Source: Talinum fruticosum
Lineage: Eukaryota; Streptophyta; Magnoliopsida; Caryophyllales; Talinaceae
Reading direction: 5' to 3'
Length of the DNA: 64,000 bases
Assembly (NCBI GenBank): GCA_021018815.1
Contig: JAITYX010000078.1
Coordinates: forward strand, 186,001 to 250,000
Of this stretch, positions 24,927 through 36,654 are shown piece by piece. Both the position numbers and the translations under genes were made by a program. The notes below the pieces were generated by a model, which searched no databases, was not told the DNA's origin, and saw only the letters and a program-made list of their open reading frames with translations. Each line of letters opens with the position of its first letter. The first letter of the stretch is position 1.

Positions 24927-25218
24927 ATGGCGACTACAACGGCTACCTCATTTTCTCTCGCCTTCGTCATCGTCCTCTCGTATTCGGGCCTAAGGTTTTA
25001 AAGTCATCTCCTAAACCTTCCGTGTCCTCCCTCTCTAGGTGGGAGTTGGCAAGGGCCACCTACTAAACAGTCCTCACCCTAAAGACGCCATCGGTGGCGC
25101 TTGTGGCTACAACAATCTTGAGAAGGCCGACTATGGCAAGGCCACGGTGGGCTTCAGCACCATGCTCTTCGAGAGAGGCCATATCTACGGGCCTTGCTTC
25201 GAGCTCCGCTGTAATTGA
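24927..25218 (+). pseudogene. expansin-like gene fragment (transduplicated)
   Basis: Expansins loosen plant cell walls and have an N-terminal double-psi beta-barrel domain. Here an ATG opens a hydrophobic, signal-peptide-like stretch (SFSLAFVIVLSYSG). After a probable intron or frame break, 25084-25215 reads GGACGYNNLEKADYGKATVG, STMLFERGHIYGPCFELRC and then a stop. The GGACGY, YG...T...ST.LF and CxE.xC pattern is that of the expansin barrel domain. The HFD motif and the C-terminal grass-pollen-type domain are absent, and the frame breaks between the signal peptide and the barrel. It is a short captured fragment, not a gene. An expansin or expansin-like family origin is likely; the subgroup is undetermined. 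Confidence 0.75.
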
Positions 25219-25411
25219 CTTATGTACGGTGCAGCTTCGTACCGTCGACGAGAAAATACCGGTAGGGGCAGGGGAGGAGAGAGAAACCTCTAGAACTAGA
25301 AGCAAAACTCCTCGTCACTTACAAAGACAAGTTAATCAATCGAAGGAGGAATTCTTGAAACCCTAATTCATAATTTTACAATGGAGAAATCCGAGGAGCT
25401 TCAATGTGTTG
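25219..25411. other. remainder of the captured segment
   Basis: No domain is visible. The sequence is relatively GC-rich at first, like the expansin fragment, and ends abruptly at the LTR of element A. Confidence 0.5.
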
Positions 25412-25837
25412 TGAAGACTCAAATATAACTCTCTATCTCTCTTGGGTTTTGATTCTAAGTCATTTGAGCTTTATAGAAATCTTTATCTAAGTTTTCATAT
25501 TGTTCGACCCGCTCGAAACCAGTTTTTAGCATAACAATATTAACTGTGTTTCGACCCACTCGGACACAACTTAGAACTATCACATGAGTAAATAATTTCT
25601 CTAACACTTTTATTTTGAGTACTAACTTCATGTTTCAAGTAAAAATGAATTACAGCGTTAATTTAAATTTCTAAGTAAGTTATTTATGGAGAATTATTTG
25701 CTTAATCAAGTTTATGTATCATGATAGTTTATTCTCTCTAACTTGATCATTTTAAGGATTGACTCAAGATGGAATATGAACCTAATGGATATTAGACTCA
25801 GAAAATTCCACTTTTTTAGGTTGAAGATAATTAAGTT

Positions 25838-27260
25838 TGAAGATTCAGGTATAAATCTCTATCTCTGTTAGATTTTGATTCTAAGTTATTATGTATTCGT
25901 AGAAACTCCTATATAAGTTTTTATTATGTTACGACTGACTCGGAAAGTGCCTTACTACATATCTTTGTCACTCGGTATTTCGACTCACTCAAACGTCACT
26001 CGAAGCATCGCATGATCAAATAATTTCTTTAATACACTTTCTCCGAGCAGGTGACTTTGTATTTCAACGCAAAAAGAATTACAGCGTTAATTATTTATTC
26101 CGAGTAAGTTTGCTTCCTCGAGAATTATTTGATTAGATCAAGTTGCTATACTCGATATTTTACTCTCTCTAACTTGATCAACTTAGGATTGACTTAAGAT
26201 AAAATTTGAGTATATTGAATACTAGACTCGGAAAATTCTATTCTTTTAGGCCAAAGATAATTAAGCATTTAATTACTCGAATTTAATTATTATCTCGTGC
26301 CTAATCTTTGACCAAAGTATTGTTATACTTTGAGAACCTATGTGGTTTGCTTTTGTAGGTTATTCAAACGAGGCTAATCTATTTTTGAAATATAAAAGCA
26401 ACCGGTTTCTAGCCGTTAACCACTAGCAGACAAGTTTTAGCTACTTCTAAACAAGGCTCGGACACCGTGTTAGGGTTGTTTGTTTCCAAAGCTGGAACAT
26501 TCCAACTCTATGCCTAACAGTTGTTTCCATCACAGCTTTCAGTCACCACCAAGTGATTGGACCATCTTTTGGAGCCAAGAGCCGTTGCACAATGTTCACA
26601 TCCCAACGGATCTTTTTGAGTAACTCGGAAAAGTCGTTATAACAACTAGTGAAGACTTCAGTCTAGAAACAAGCCTCAACAGTCACTCTGCTTGGGTGTC
26701 GATAAATAGAAGCCACTTTGCAAGACTTGAAGGTTGCCGGATTTATTGTTGAACCTATTATTGGATTCATTCTTATTCAATCTTCTACTTACAACTCCAA
26801 TTCCGTATTTAATATTCTCCGAGTTGTAAAGAAAGTCTTGTAATCACTTACATACTTCTCTTACTTTCTTAGTAAGTCCCTTGAGTGAGTTGTAAGGGTT
26901 AACTCAGCTCAATTGTCCCCGATTGTAAAGGTTACCTCGGTCAGGAAATACTAGATCGGATAACGGAATTTCGAGTCTAGGAAAAAATTGTAAGGAATTG
27001 TTTAAGGGAGCAATTATGGTTGAGTCAGTCATTTTGTGAATTCAAAATAGTGCATTTGACTTGGTGCTTGGGTTAGCACTACCCATGGTTTTCTGCCATA
27101 GGAGGGTTTCCACGTATATATGTGTTATTACCTTTACGAGTCCATTCTAGACTCAAAATCTACTTTTAGTTTGTATTGGTGCAAAAATTGTTTAATTTTC
27201 TTCATCACCCCCTATTCACCCCCTTTAGGGTGACTTAGACTTTCCAAGAGCAAATCTTCA
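25838..27260 (+). mobile_element. Sirevirus-type solo LTR 'D' inside the 5' LTR of A
   Basis: A 1423-bp LTR runs from TGAAGATTCAGG to CAAATCTTCA, flanked by AAGTT (25833-25837) and AAGTG (27261-27265), a target duplication with one changed base. It belongs to the same subfamily as A (ACTCTCTATCTCT-like start). Its TATA region reads GATAAATAGAAGCC, a mutated box. No internal genes remain. Confidence 0.87.
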
Positions 27261-27700
27261 AAGTGCTTAGTTATTCGATTTAATTATTATCTCGTGCTTA
27301 ATCTTGGCCCAAAGTATTTTTATACTTTGAGTACCACTTTGATTTACTTTTGTAGGTTGTTTAAACAAGCCTAATCTATTTTTAAATCATAAAAGCAACT
27401 AGTTTCTAGTCGTTAAACACCAGCGAGACAAAGATTAACCATTTCCGGACATGGCTCGGACACCGTGTTAGGGTTGTTTGTTTTCAAAACCTAAAAACGA
27501 CAACTTTGAGTCTAACGGTTATTTCCACCCCAGATTTCAATCACCACCAGAGAGTTGTACTATTTTTTGGGCTATGAACCATTACACAACATTTACATTT
27601 CAACGGATCTTTTTCGAGTGACTCGGACTAGTCATTACAATGACTACTCGAAGCTCACCGAGTCTAGAACAAGTCTCAACGGTCATTGTGCCTTGGTGCT

Positions 27701-27708
27701 TATAAATA
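27701..27708 (+). promoter_or_regulatory. LTR TATA box, element A 5' LTR
   Basis: TATAAATAGAAGCC, with AACGG copies about 20 and 100 bases upstream. Confidence 0.65.
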
Positions 27709-28258
27709 GAAGCCACTCCACAAGACTTGAAGATTGTTGAACACATTGTTTAACACTTACTTACTCAATCTTGAGCTTACAACTCCAAATTTGTAATCTC
27801 TAACTTTCGAGTTGTAAAGAAAGTCTAGTAATCACTTTTAGTCTTTACGTTCTTTCTAAGTCCCTTGACTAAGTTATAAGGACTAACTCAAGTCAGCTGT
27901 CCCCGATTGTAAGGGTTAACTCGGTTATGAAGTATTAGATTAGATAAGGGAACTTCGAGTCTTAGAAAACTTATAAAGGAATTATCTAAGGGAGCAATCC
28001 CGGTTAGAGTCGATCCTTTGTAATTGAGGATTCAATTAGTGGATTTGACTTGGTGATTGGATTAGTATTGTCTGTGATTTTCTGCCCCGGGAAGGTTTCC
28101 ACGTATTTCCGAGTGTTTAACTTTACGAGTAAAATCTAGACTTAAAATCTGTTTCTTATTTTGTTCTATGCAAAAAGTTTGATTTTTCTCAAAACATCTT
28201 CCATCGCCCTATTCACCCCCTTTAAGGTGACTTAACCTCTCTAAGAGCAAATTTTCAA

Positions 28259-28271
28259 TTAGTATCGGTGC
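28259..28271 (+). promoter_or_regulatory. primer-binding site of element A
   Basis: TTAGTATCGGTGC lies two bases after the LTR. It is a degenerate form of TTGGTATCAGAGC, complementary to the 3' end of initiator tRNA-Met, the usual Copia primer. Confidence 0.75.
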
Positions 28272-28316
28272 CTAGCCTTTCAAGAGGATCTCACAATCCA
28301 AAGGTATAAAGATCAA

Positions 28317-30130
28317 ATGGCTCGGAACAATGGAGAGTTCGATGAAGGAAGATCGTCCACCGGACCACCTAAGTTGAAGGGGTCGAATTTTGCACATTGG
28401 AAGAAGATGATGGAATGCTTTCTACTTGGATAATGATAAAGAAGTTTGGAACATCATCAAGAATGAAAACTTCATTCCAATAAAGATGAAAGGTCCAAGA
28501 TTTGTGCTTAAAGAGAAATCGAGTACATCACTAAAGAGAATGACAAGTTCGGAAAGAACTTTAAAGCCATGAGCACTCTAATGTGTGCTATCAGCTCGAA
28601 GAATACAAAAGAGTCTCTGCCTATGACACAGCCAAAGAGGTATGGGATACACTTGTCAACACCTATGAAGGAACCAATCAAGTGAAGTAGGCGAAGATAA
28701 GTCAATATCTTCACAAGTATGAGCTGTTCGGAATGGAACTAGAAGAGAACATCTCTCGGATGTATACTCGGTTCACTAAGATTACCAACAATCTGAAGTC
28801 TCTGGGTAGAAAGATCTCTCACGAGGAAATGGTCAGAAAAATCCTAATAATTATACCAAAGAGAAGGTGGGGTCCCAAGATGACAGCCATTAAAGAGGCT
28901 CGGAATCTCTTTCAATCGAAGCCTAACGAGCTCATTAGGAAACTACTTACTCATGAAATTCACTTGGAAGAAGAGGATGTCGAGGTCGGCACCAAAAAGA
29001 CATTGCACTAAAGGCCTCGGAAAGTAGACGACAAAGTCTAAGCTCCTTAGACTCGGAAGAGAATCCCATGGCTTCATTGCCCGAGGCTTTAAGAAGATGA
29101 TGAAGTACAAGAAGTGGCAAAGAGGCCAAAAGAAGAGTTCTACAAGAAAGATAAGAAGGACAAGAAAGGTAAATACTCATCCCCTTCAAAGTTATCTTTA
29201 ACTAAGAACTGTGGTTGCTTTGAGTGTGGCAGCAAGGAGCACATAGTCAAAGACTGTCTAAAGAGGAAGAAAGACATAAAGAAGAAAAAAGGCTACGATG
29301 GCAACATGGAGCGATGATGATTCATCCGAAGAAGATGATTCCGATGACTCGAACTGTCTTATGGAACGACACACTCGGAAGTTATATTTGAGTCGAGATA
29401 GTGACAATTTAGATATTAAGGAAACAAGTGCTCGGGAGGTAATCAAATACTTCCTTAAGTTTTCCAAATCTGATTTGGCTAGATATATCTTTACTTTGGA
29501 AGAAAATTCCAATTCTAACTCTTCGACTTTAAAGAACCACTTGAGTCTCTTACTACTGAGAGTAATGTTTTGAAAAATGAGTTAGAAAACTTGAGACAAA
29601 ATCTAAACATACTTGAGACCGAGTGCTTAAGACAATGAGACTGAGTCCGAGTCACTTAGAGTAGAGAATGAGCAACTCAAGAGGAAGCTCAATGAGTCTC
29701 ATGAGTTGGTTTTAAAACTCACTCAAGGTTAGAAAAACTTGATCTTTTACTAAGCTCTTAGTGCATCTCATTAAGAAAAGAAGGTTTTGGTTACAATGCT
29801 TGAAGAGGAATCTAATTCTTATTCAAGTCTCTTTAAAAATGATTCTAGAACTATGAAGTTCGGGAAGGTTGAGCACGAGTCCCATTCAATCGAATGAAAA
29901 AGGATTGAGCCTAGACCGGTTTACGGGTAAAAGCCTTCTCCACATGTTTAGAAAAGGAAAGATTTTCAAAGAAAAGAGACACGAGACTTAGTTTTCTAGA
30001 AAGAAGACTCGGAATCGGACCAAACCCAAAATTTTTCAAATCTAGGTTCCCAAAACTATTCTTCCTCGAGAAAAGACCATAGTAAAGGCGATTACTAGGT
30101 TTATAAGAGGAATTGAGAGTGGTTAGTTTG
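28317..30130 (+). pseudogene. gag: Copia gag of element A
   Basis: Gag forms the particle and binds RNA. The frame opens with ATGGCTCGGAACAATGG (MARNNGEFDEGRS). An alpha-helical UBN2-type capsid region follows in several frames (KFITNNLKSLGRKISHEEMV-like at 28733-29000), then a CCHC zinc knuckle at 29216-29257 (CFECGSKEHIVKDC). Beyond it lie an acidic serine-rich stretch and a long leucine/glutamate coiled-coil region to about 29900, which is typical of long Sirevirus Gags. Several frameshifts and stops break it; the matching regions of B and C break at other points, so the decay is copy-specific. Confidence 0.87.
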
Positions 30131-30139
30131 TTTCTGTTT

Positions 30140-31535
30140 TGCAGATGACTCGGAAATGAAAGGGCCACTAGACTTAGACAAGTGGTTGCTCACACCATAT
30201 GTCCGGAGATTCAAGACTCCTCTTAGAGTTAGAAGATCCGAATGGAGGAAAAGTCACATTTGGAGATAACAACAAAGGGAAGATAGTTGGGATTAGCAAG
30301 ATTGGTCAAGAAAATAACATAGTCAGCCCAGTCTACCTTGTCAAAAGGCTTAAGTACAATATCGTTAGCATTTCTCACATATGTGACAAAGGCCAAGAGG
30401 TAAGGTTCACTCGGACTAACTGCTATATTTCCGATGCAGTCACCAAAGAGACAAAGCCCTCGGGTCCGAGGACGGGTAACACTTATACTATCCCTCTCTC
30501 GATTCTAGTCGAATTTATCATACTTAAAAGCATCTTTGAATGATGACTCATGGACATGGCATGGCGGACTAGGACATATTAGTATGCATACTATCAAGAA
30601 ACTTGCATCTCATGGATCGGTTAGGGGTTTACCTAATCGTGCATTTAAGAAAGATAAAATCTATGAAGCATGCACAAAAGGAAAACAGGCAGATCATCCT
30701 TCAAACCACTCAAAAATGTGTCTACATCCAAAGTGCTTGAGTTAGTTCATATGGATTTTTGTGTTGAAATTCCTATGAAAAGCTTAGGAGGTAAATCATA
30801 TATGCTTATTATTGTTGATGACTATTCACGATTTACCTAGGTGTGTTTTATGAGGAACAAGAATGTACCCTTTAAAGAGTTCACCAAGATTTGCAGGAAA
30901 ATTTAAGTGGAGTCCGAGACTTAGATCGGATGAATTCGAACCGACCATGGAAGGGAGTTCAATTACTTAGAATTTGCAGATTTCTATGGTAAGAATGACA
31001 TCTCCCATAACTTCTCTCGCACTAAGAACTCCTCAACGGAATGGAGTAGTGTAGAGAAATTCTGTGAAAAGAATGAAGCCTTCAAATTATTATTGATGAC
31101 TATTCACGATCGACTCGGGTATGTTTTGTGAGGAACAAGAATGAAGCCTCAAAGAGTTCACTAATATCTGCAGGAAAATTCAAATGGAGTTTAAGACAGA
31201 TTAGAATAATTAAAACTAACCATGGAAGGGAGTTCGATTACTCATAATTTGTAGATTTATGTGACAAGAATGACGTCTCTCACAACTTCTATGCACCAAG
31301 AAATCCTCAACATAATGGAGTAGTGGAGAGAAAGAATAGAGATCATGAAGAAATAGGAAGGACCATGATGATTGAAAATGATCTACCTTACTATTTCAGG
31401 GCTGAGGTGGTGAACACAGAGCAAATTATACGCTCAACGGATGCCTCATCGGACCCATCCTGGTGAAGACACCCTATGAGCTATATAAGGGAAAGAAGCC
31501 CAACATCTCCTACTTCGGACCATTCGCATGTAAAT
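30140..31535 (+). pseudogene. pol: Copia pol of element A, first part (protease, integrase)
   Basis: The region encodes the aspartic protease and most of integrase. The protease surroundings are present (SGDSRLLLELEDPNGGKVTF, CDKGQEVRFT), but its DSG active site is garbled by a frameshift around 30180. The integrase zinc-binding module follows at 30543-30690 (WHGGLGHISMHTIKKLASHG, then CTKGKQ). The catalytic core contains a 279-bp tandem duplication. The segment NGVVERKNR with the catalytic E is at about 31315-31345. The frame stops at SYFGPFACK, where element B is inserted, and continues at 38752. Confidence 0.87.
30809..31340 (+). repeat. 279-bp tandem duplication in the A integrase core
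   Basis: Two copies begin TTATTGTTGATGACTATTCA (30809) and TTATTATTGATGACTATTCA (31087). Both pass through GGAAAATT, CATGGAAGGGAGTTC and TCCTCAAC-x-x-AATGGAGTAGTG. The second copy leads on into the rest of integrase. Elements B and C have only one copy. Confidence 0.87.
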
Positions 31536-33122
31536 TGAAGACTCGGACACTCGCACAACACTTTCCGAGTTGTATGAATGGAATCGAGTATAACAATTTC
31601 TTACTTATAGAGTTTTGATTCCAAGGCATTCTCCGAACCTTAGAAACTTTTCTGAGTGATATGGTATCTTATGTAAGTGATACAGACATTTACTTCATGT
31701 ATTTCTTGCTTGTTTCGTTGTGACTCGAAAACCGATATGAGTGTTTTACTCGGTTCCGAGTCCCTCATTGCTTAGATTTATCGCATACCGATTAGACTAG
31801 TTTTCCGCTCGGATCTAACTTCATGTTATTTGTTCTATCTTGATGAAGTCGGTGCTTCTAGTCCGATTCATATTTAGTCTATATCAAGTTAATTCACTCC
31901 GATATTCTTTACGTTACTTGATACTTCGCTTAGACTAACTCGGATGGAATTTTGAGTTATATGGATATTAGACTCGGAAAATTCCATTCTCTTTCCGACT
32001 CGAGATAATTACCAACTTAATTATCTTAATTATTTTATTATCTCGTGTCTAATCTTGGACCAAAGTATTTTATACTTTGAGAACCAAAATTGATTTACTT
32101 TTGTAGGTTATTCAAACGAGAATACACTTTTCAAACTACAAAAGTAACCGGCTTCAAAACGTCAAATCACCAGCAGACATGGCTTTTCACCTTCTCTCGC
32201 TCCGAGTCCCGGAAGATTGTGTTAGGGTCGTCTGTTTCCAAATCTGGAAAATTGGAACGCCAAGCTTAACGGTGGTTTCCACCTTATCCTTCAAGACACC
32301 GCCAATGGTTTTGGGACTTCCAAGAGAGTTAAACCGTTGTCCAACGTTCATATCACAACGGATACTTTCCGAGTGACTCGAAAGCTTTTGTCAACGGTCA
32401 CAAAGGACTCTCGGACAGCGAGATGAAGATAACGGCTACTCTGCCTGGTTATCTATAAATAGAAGCCAACTAACAAGACTTGAAGATTGCCAAAATTATT
32501 GTTAATACACATACTTGAGCTAAGTCATTGTATTTACTCTCAATCTTCTACTTACAACTCACACTCTGTAACTCATTACTTTACGAGTTGTAAGGTCTTG
32601 TATTTAGTTACAAACACTTTCTTACTTTCTATGTAAGGTCCCTTGACTAAGTCTGTAAAGGTTAACTCGGTTTAGTTATCCCTAGTCTGTAAGGGTTATC
32701 TCGAGCTAGGAAGTACTATCAAATAAGGGAATTTCGAGTCTAGGAAAACTTGTAAAGAGTTGTCTAAGGGAGCAACTCGAGTTCGATCAGTTCACGGTAT
32801 TTTGTGGACTCAAAATAGTGGATTTGACTTCATTCTTGGATTAGCACGGTCCGTGGTTTTCTGCCCTAGGAGGGTTTCCACGTAATCTCTAAGTGTTTAC
32901 TTTCCGAGTTCATTCTAGACTCGAGCTGTCTCAACGCCTTTGTTTACTTTGCCACTTTACTCTAAGTAGCTTTTCCGAGTTTATACTTTTCGGACTCGAT
33001 TTTGACTCGGAATCCATTTACGTATCTTACTTGGCAAAAGAGGTTGAGTTTCTACGAAAATCCTCCATCACCCTATTCACCCGCCCTCTAGGGTGACTCG
33101 GACTCTCCCGAGCAAACCTTCA
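31536..33122 (+). repeat. 5' LTR of element B
   Basis: 1587 bp from TGAAGACTCGGACACTCG to GCAAACCTTCA. It is nearly identical to the 3' LTR at 37159-38746, so B is young relative to A. TATAAATAGAAGCC starts at 32454. Confidence 0.93.
32334..32461 (+). promoter_or_regulatory. LTR promoter of element B: AACGG array plus TATA box
   Basis: CCGTT at 32334 and AACGG at 32357, 32393 and 32431 lead to TATAAATA at 32454-32461. AACGG is the core bound by plant MYB factors. The motif spacing is repeated in the 3' LTR, where the TATA box is at 38080-38087. Confidence 0.6.
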
Positions 33123-33123
33123 A

Positions 33124-33136
33124 TTGGTATCGGAAC
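33124..33136 (+). promoter_or_regulatory. primer-binding site of element B
   Basis: TTGGTATCGGAAC follows the LTR after one base and is complementary to initiator tRNA-Met with small changes. Confidence 0.85.
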
Positions 33137-33182
33137 CTAGCCTTTCGGAAAGGATCTAACCATCCAAAGGTCTAAAGATTAA

Positions 33183-34960
33183 ATGGCTCGGAACACCGGA
33201 GAGTTCGTTGAAGGAAGATCTTCCAGCAGACCACCAAAATGGATCAAACTTCGAGCACTTGGAAGAAACTCATGGAATGTTTCCTCATAGATCATGATGA
33301 AGATGTATGGGAAATCATACAACAAGGAAACTACATTCCAATGAAGAGAGAAGAATTCAGAATCATTCCCAAGACAAAGGCCGAATTTACTCCTTGAGAA
33401 GCAGAGAAGTTCGGGAAGAACTTCAAGGCTATGAACATTCCGATGTGCGCCATTCGCTCGGAAGAATACAATCGGGTGTTTGCCTGCGACTCAGCAAAAG
33501 AAGTGTGCGACACACTTGTCAACACTTACGAAGGCACTAGCCAGGTCGAGACAAGCGAAGATCAGCCGAGTATCTTCATAAATACAAGCTGTTTAAGATG
33601 GAGCCAGAAGAAAACATCACTCGGATGTTCATTCGATTTACTCGAGATTACCAACAATCTCAAATCACTGGGTAAGAAGATTTCCCACGAGGAAATGTAC
33701 AGAAAGATACTTAGAAGTCTACCCAAGAGAAGATGGTGTCCCAAAGTGACCGCCATAGAGGAAGCTCAGAACCTCTCACTCTTAAAGCCGGACAAGCTCA
33801 TCGGAAAGCTTCTCACTCACGAAATCCACCTAGAAGAGGAGGATGCCGAGGGCGTACCAAAAGGAACATAGCATTGAAAGCCTCGGAATTCAAAGAAGCA
33901 AATATGAGCTCCTCCGACTTAGAAGAGGATCCCATGGCACTCATTGCAAAAGGCTTCAAGAGAATAATGAAGCACAAAAGATGAGATAAAAGACCAAAAG
34001 AAGATTTCTACAAGAAAGATAAGAAGGACGAGAAAAGGTAAATATTCTTCCCCTTCAAAGTTATCATTATCTAAGAATTCTGGATGTCTTGAGTGTGGCA
34101 GCAAAGACCACATAATCAAAGACTGTCCGAAAAGGAAAAGGGGCAAAAAGAAGAAGAAGGCTATGATGGCAACATGGAGCGATGAGGACTCATCGGAAGA
34201 CGACGAGGACTCGGACGACTCGAAATGTCCGATGGCAATTTCGACTCGGAAGCTGAAAGGAGTCGGACTCGGACTCGGACAATGAGGAAACTAATCCTCA
34301 AGAGGTAATTGATTACTTCCTAAAATTTTCCAAAGTTGATTTAGCTAAATACATTTTTACTTTGGAAAAAAATTCCAATTCGATTCCTCTCAATTCAAAG
34401 AACAACTTGAGTCAATTTCTTTTGAGAGCACTTCCTTGAAAAATAAATTGGAAAAGCTGAGACTCACACTCGAGAGAACTCAAGACTAGTGCTCAATCTA
34501 ATGAGACCGAGTCCGAGTTACTCGGGAAAGAAAATGAGCAGCTAAAGTAGAAGCTCATTGAGTCTCAAGATCTGGTTTTAAAGTTTACTCAAGGTGAGAA
34601 GAACCTTGACATGCTCTTAGGATCTCAATGTGTCTCCTTCGAAAAGAAGGTCTTGGTTTCAACAAAGAGGAGGAATCTAATTCCTACTCGGAAGCTGTTT
34701 AAAAAGATTCCCGAACTGTGAAATTCGGGAAAGCCGAGCATGGTCCCATTCACAAAAATGAAGGGAGGACTAAGCCTAGAACTATTTACAAAAGGAAACC
34801 ATTTTCTTCTATCTCAAAAGGAAAGGTTTTTAAAAATAAAGAGACAAAGACTTAGTTCTCTCGCAAGGAAGACTCGAGAATCGGACAAAAACGAAAGTAA
34901 TTCAAATCTGGGTTCGAAAAACCTTCTTCCTCGAAAAAGACCACGAGTAAAGAATGTTAC
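33183..34960 (+). pseudogene. gag: Copia gag of element B
   Basis: It opens ATGGCTCGGAACACCGG (MARNTGEFVEGRS), close to the other copies. A helical capsid-type region follows (ITNNLKSLGKKISHEEM in the 33431-33871 frame), then a CCHC zinc knuckle at 34086-34127 (CLECGSKDHIIKDC). A serine/aspartate-rich stretch and a coiled-coil tail continue to about 34900. There are at least four frame changes, for example near 33260, 33590 and 33870, so no full-length Gag is encoded. It is nevertheless the best-preserved protein sequence of the family in the window. Confidence 0.87.
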
Positions 34961-34989
34961 TTGGGTTCGTTAGAGGAAGTGAGAAGGGT

Positions 34990-36331
34990 TAGATTCTCTC
35001 CGTTTTGCGGGTCACTCGAAGAGATCAAAAGGACACTCGGTACCTTGATAGTGGATGTTCACGCCACATGTCGGGAGATGCGGGACTCTTTTCCGAGTTG
35101 GAAAAACATAAAGGAGGAAATGTCATATTTGGAGATGATAGCAAAGGCAAGATAGTTGAAATAGGGAAGATTGGAAAAGGATGCAATCTGGTCGAGTCTA
35201 GTTTATCTTGTCAAAGGATTGAAATACAATTTACTCGAGTATCTCCCAATTGTGCGATAAAGGTCAAGAGGTAAGATTCACTCGGACCAATTGCTACATT
35301 TCTGATGTTACCACCAAGGAGATTAAGCTTTCGGGTAAAAGATCAGGTAACACCTACATCATTCCTTTTTCGACCCGAGTTAGAATTTATCGTGCTTAAA
35401 AGCATCTCTTCACGATGACTCATGGACATGGCATCGTAGATTAGGCCATATTAGCATGCATACTATCAAAAAATTGGCATCTCATGGTCTGGTTAGGGGT
35501 TTACCTAACTGTGTTTTTGAGAAGGATAAAGTTTGTGAAGCATGCACCGTAGGGAAACAAGTCGGATCTTCATTCAAATCTCCGAAGACAGTTTCCACAT
35601 CCAAAGTGCTTGAGCTACTACACATGGATTTATGTGGTGAAATTCCTGTTAAGAGCCTCGGTGGTAAATCATATATATTTGTTATTATTGATGATTATTC
35701 TCGATTTACCTGGGTATGTTTTCTTAAGCACAAAAATGAAGAATTCAAGGAGTTCAGCAAGCTCTGTAGAAAAATCCAAGTTGAGTCTCGGGCTCGGATC
35801 CGAGTGAATTTGAGCTGACCATGGAAGGGAGTTCGACTACTCGGAATTCTCGAGTTTTGTGACAAAAATGGCATCTCTCACAACTTCTCAACACCAAGAA
35901 TTCCTCAACAAAATGGAGTAGTAGAGAGAAAGAACAGAACCCTTGAAGAAATAGCAAGGACGATGATGATTGAGCACAACTTACCTTACTATTTCAGGGC
36001 TGAGGCGATCAACACGACCAACTATACTTTGAACAGATGCCTCATCGGACCCATTCCGAGGAAAACACCTTATGAGCTTTACAAGGGGAAGAAACCAAAT
36101 ATTTCCTATTTCAGGCCATTTGGATGTAAGTGCTTCATTCATAACAATGGTAAGGATCACTCGACCAAGTTTGATGCTCGGTCGGATGAAGGTATTTTTC
36201 TGGGTTACTCTTCTCACAGCAAAGCTTATCCCATTTTCAATAAGAGAACTAATAAAGTGGAAGAAAGCATCCACGTTGTATTTGATGAGCTTGAACAGGA
36301 AAAACCAAGTGAGTCTTCATATTCGAATTGA
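34990..36331 (+). pseudogene. pol: Copia pol of element B: protease and integrase
   Basis: The protease active site is intact as YLDSGCSRHMSGD (DSG at 35047-35055). The integrase zinc module begins with H-x-LGHISMHTIKKL at about 35440 and has CEACTVGKQ at about 35540. The core contains LHMDLCGEIP (first D), VIIDDYSRFTWV and, after a frame change near 35815, NGVVERKNRTLEE (the E). The last part, NRCLIGPIPRKTPYELYKGK to VVFDELEQEK, is open to 36331. Frameshifts near 35150, 35280-35420 and 35815 prevent a full product. The single copy of the core here shows that the duplication in A is secondary. Confidence 0.87.
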
Positions 36332-36654
36332 AACTCAGCAGAGATGATGATGAGACCGAGCTCACAAAGACTCAAACTCAAGCGGCTCGGAATGAAGTGA
36401 CTCGGATCGAAGTAACTCGGAATGAGACAACTCAAGAGCCTGCTCGGAACGAACAAGCTAACAAAGAAGATCACTCGGAACAAACTTCGAAGATCGGGTA
36501 GCTCAGCCCACAAATCTCGTGAATCGGAGAACTGGTAAAGCGTTCAAGTTTACTCCTAGTCATCCACTAGAAAACATAATTTCGATATCAATAGTGGGGT
36601 AAGAACTCGTTCCTCTCTTCAAAATCTATGTGCATTCACTGCATTCATTTCATT
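36332..36654 (+). other. integrase-RT hinge of element B, ACTCGG-rich
   Basis: The stretch repeats CTCGGAAYGAA-type units, encoding short TRNE/ARNE-like repeats in one frame. The same hinge occurs in A (about 38990-39140) and C (about 50200-50400). Confidence 0.65.

Larger units (their letters stand above)
24496..25411 (+). mobile_element. CACTA left end with captured gene fragment
   Basis: It starts CACTAATACATATGAATTTT, followed by ATTACGGACGTTTTAC, GAGGCGGTGACATTTTTG and four GAACCGT-type sub-terminal repeats, the same terminal block as the large CACTA element. An expansin-like fragment follows. No right end is found before Copia element A begins at 25412, so the element is truncated or rearranged there. 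Confidence 0.75.
25412..28257 (+). repeat. 5' LTR of element A (interrupted by D)
   Basis: The two parts, 25412-25837 and 27261-28257, join into about 1.42 kb from TGAAGACTC to AATTTTCA. The join at GATAATTAAG / TGCTTAGTTATTC agrees with the uninterrupted 3' LTR near 43850-43870. Confidence 0.9.
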
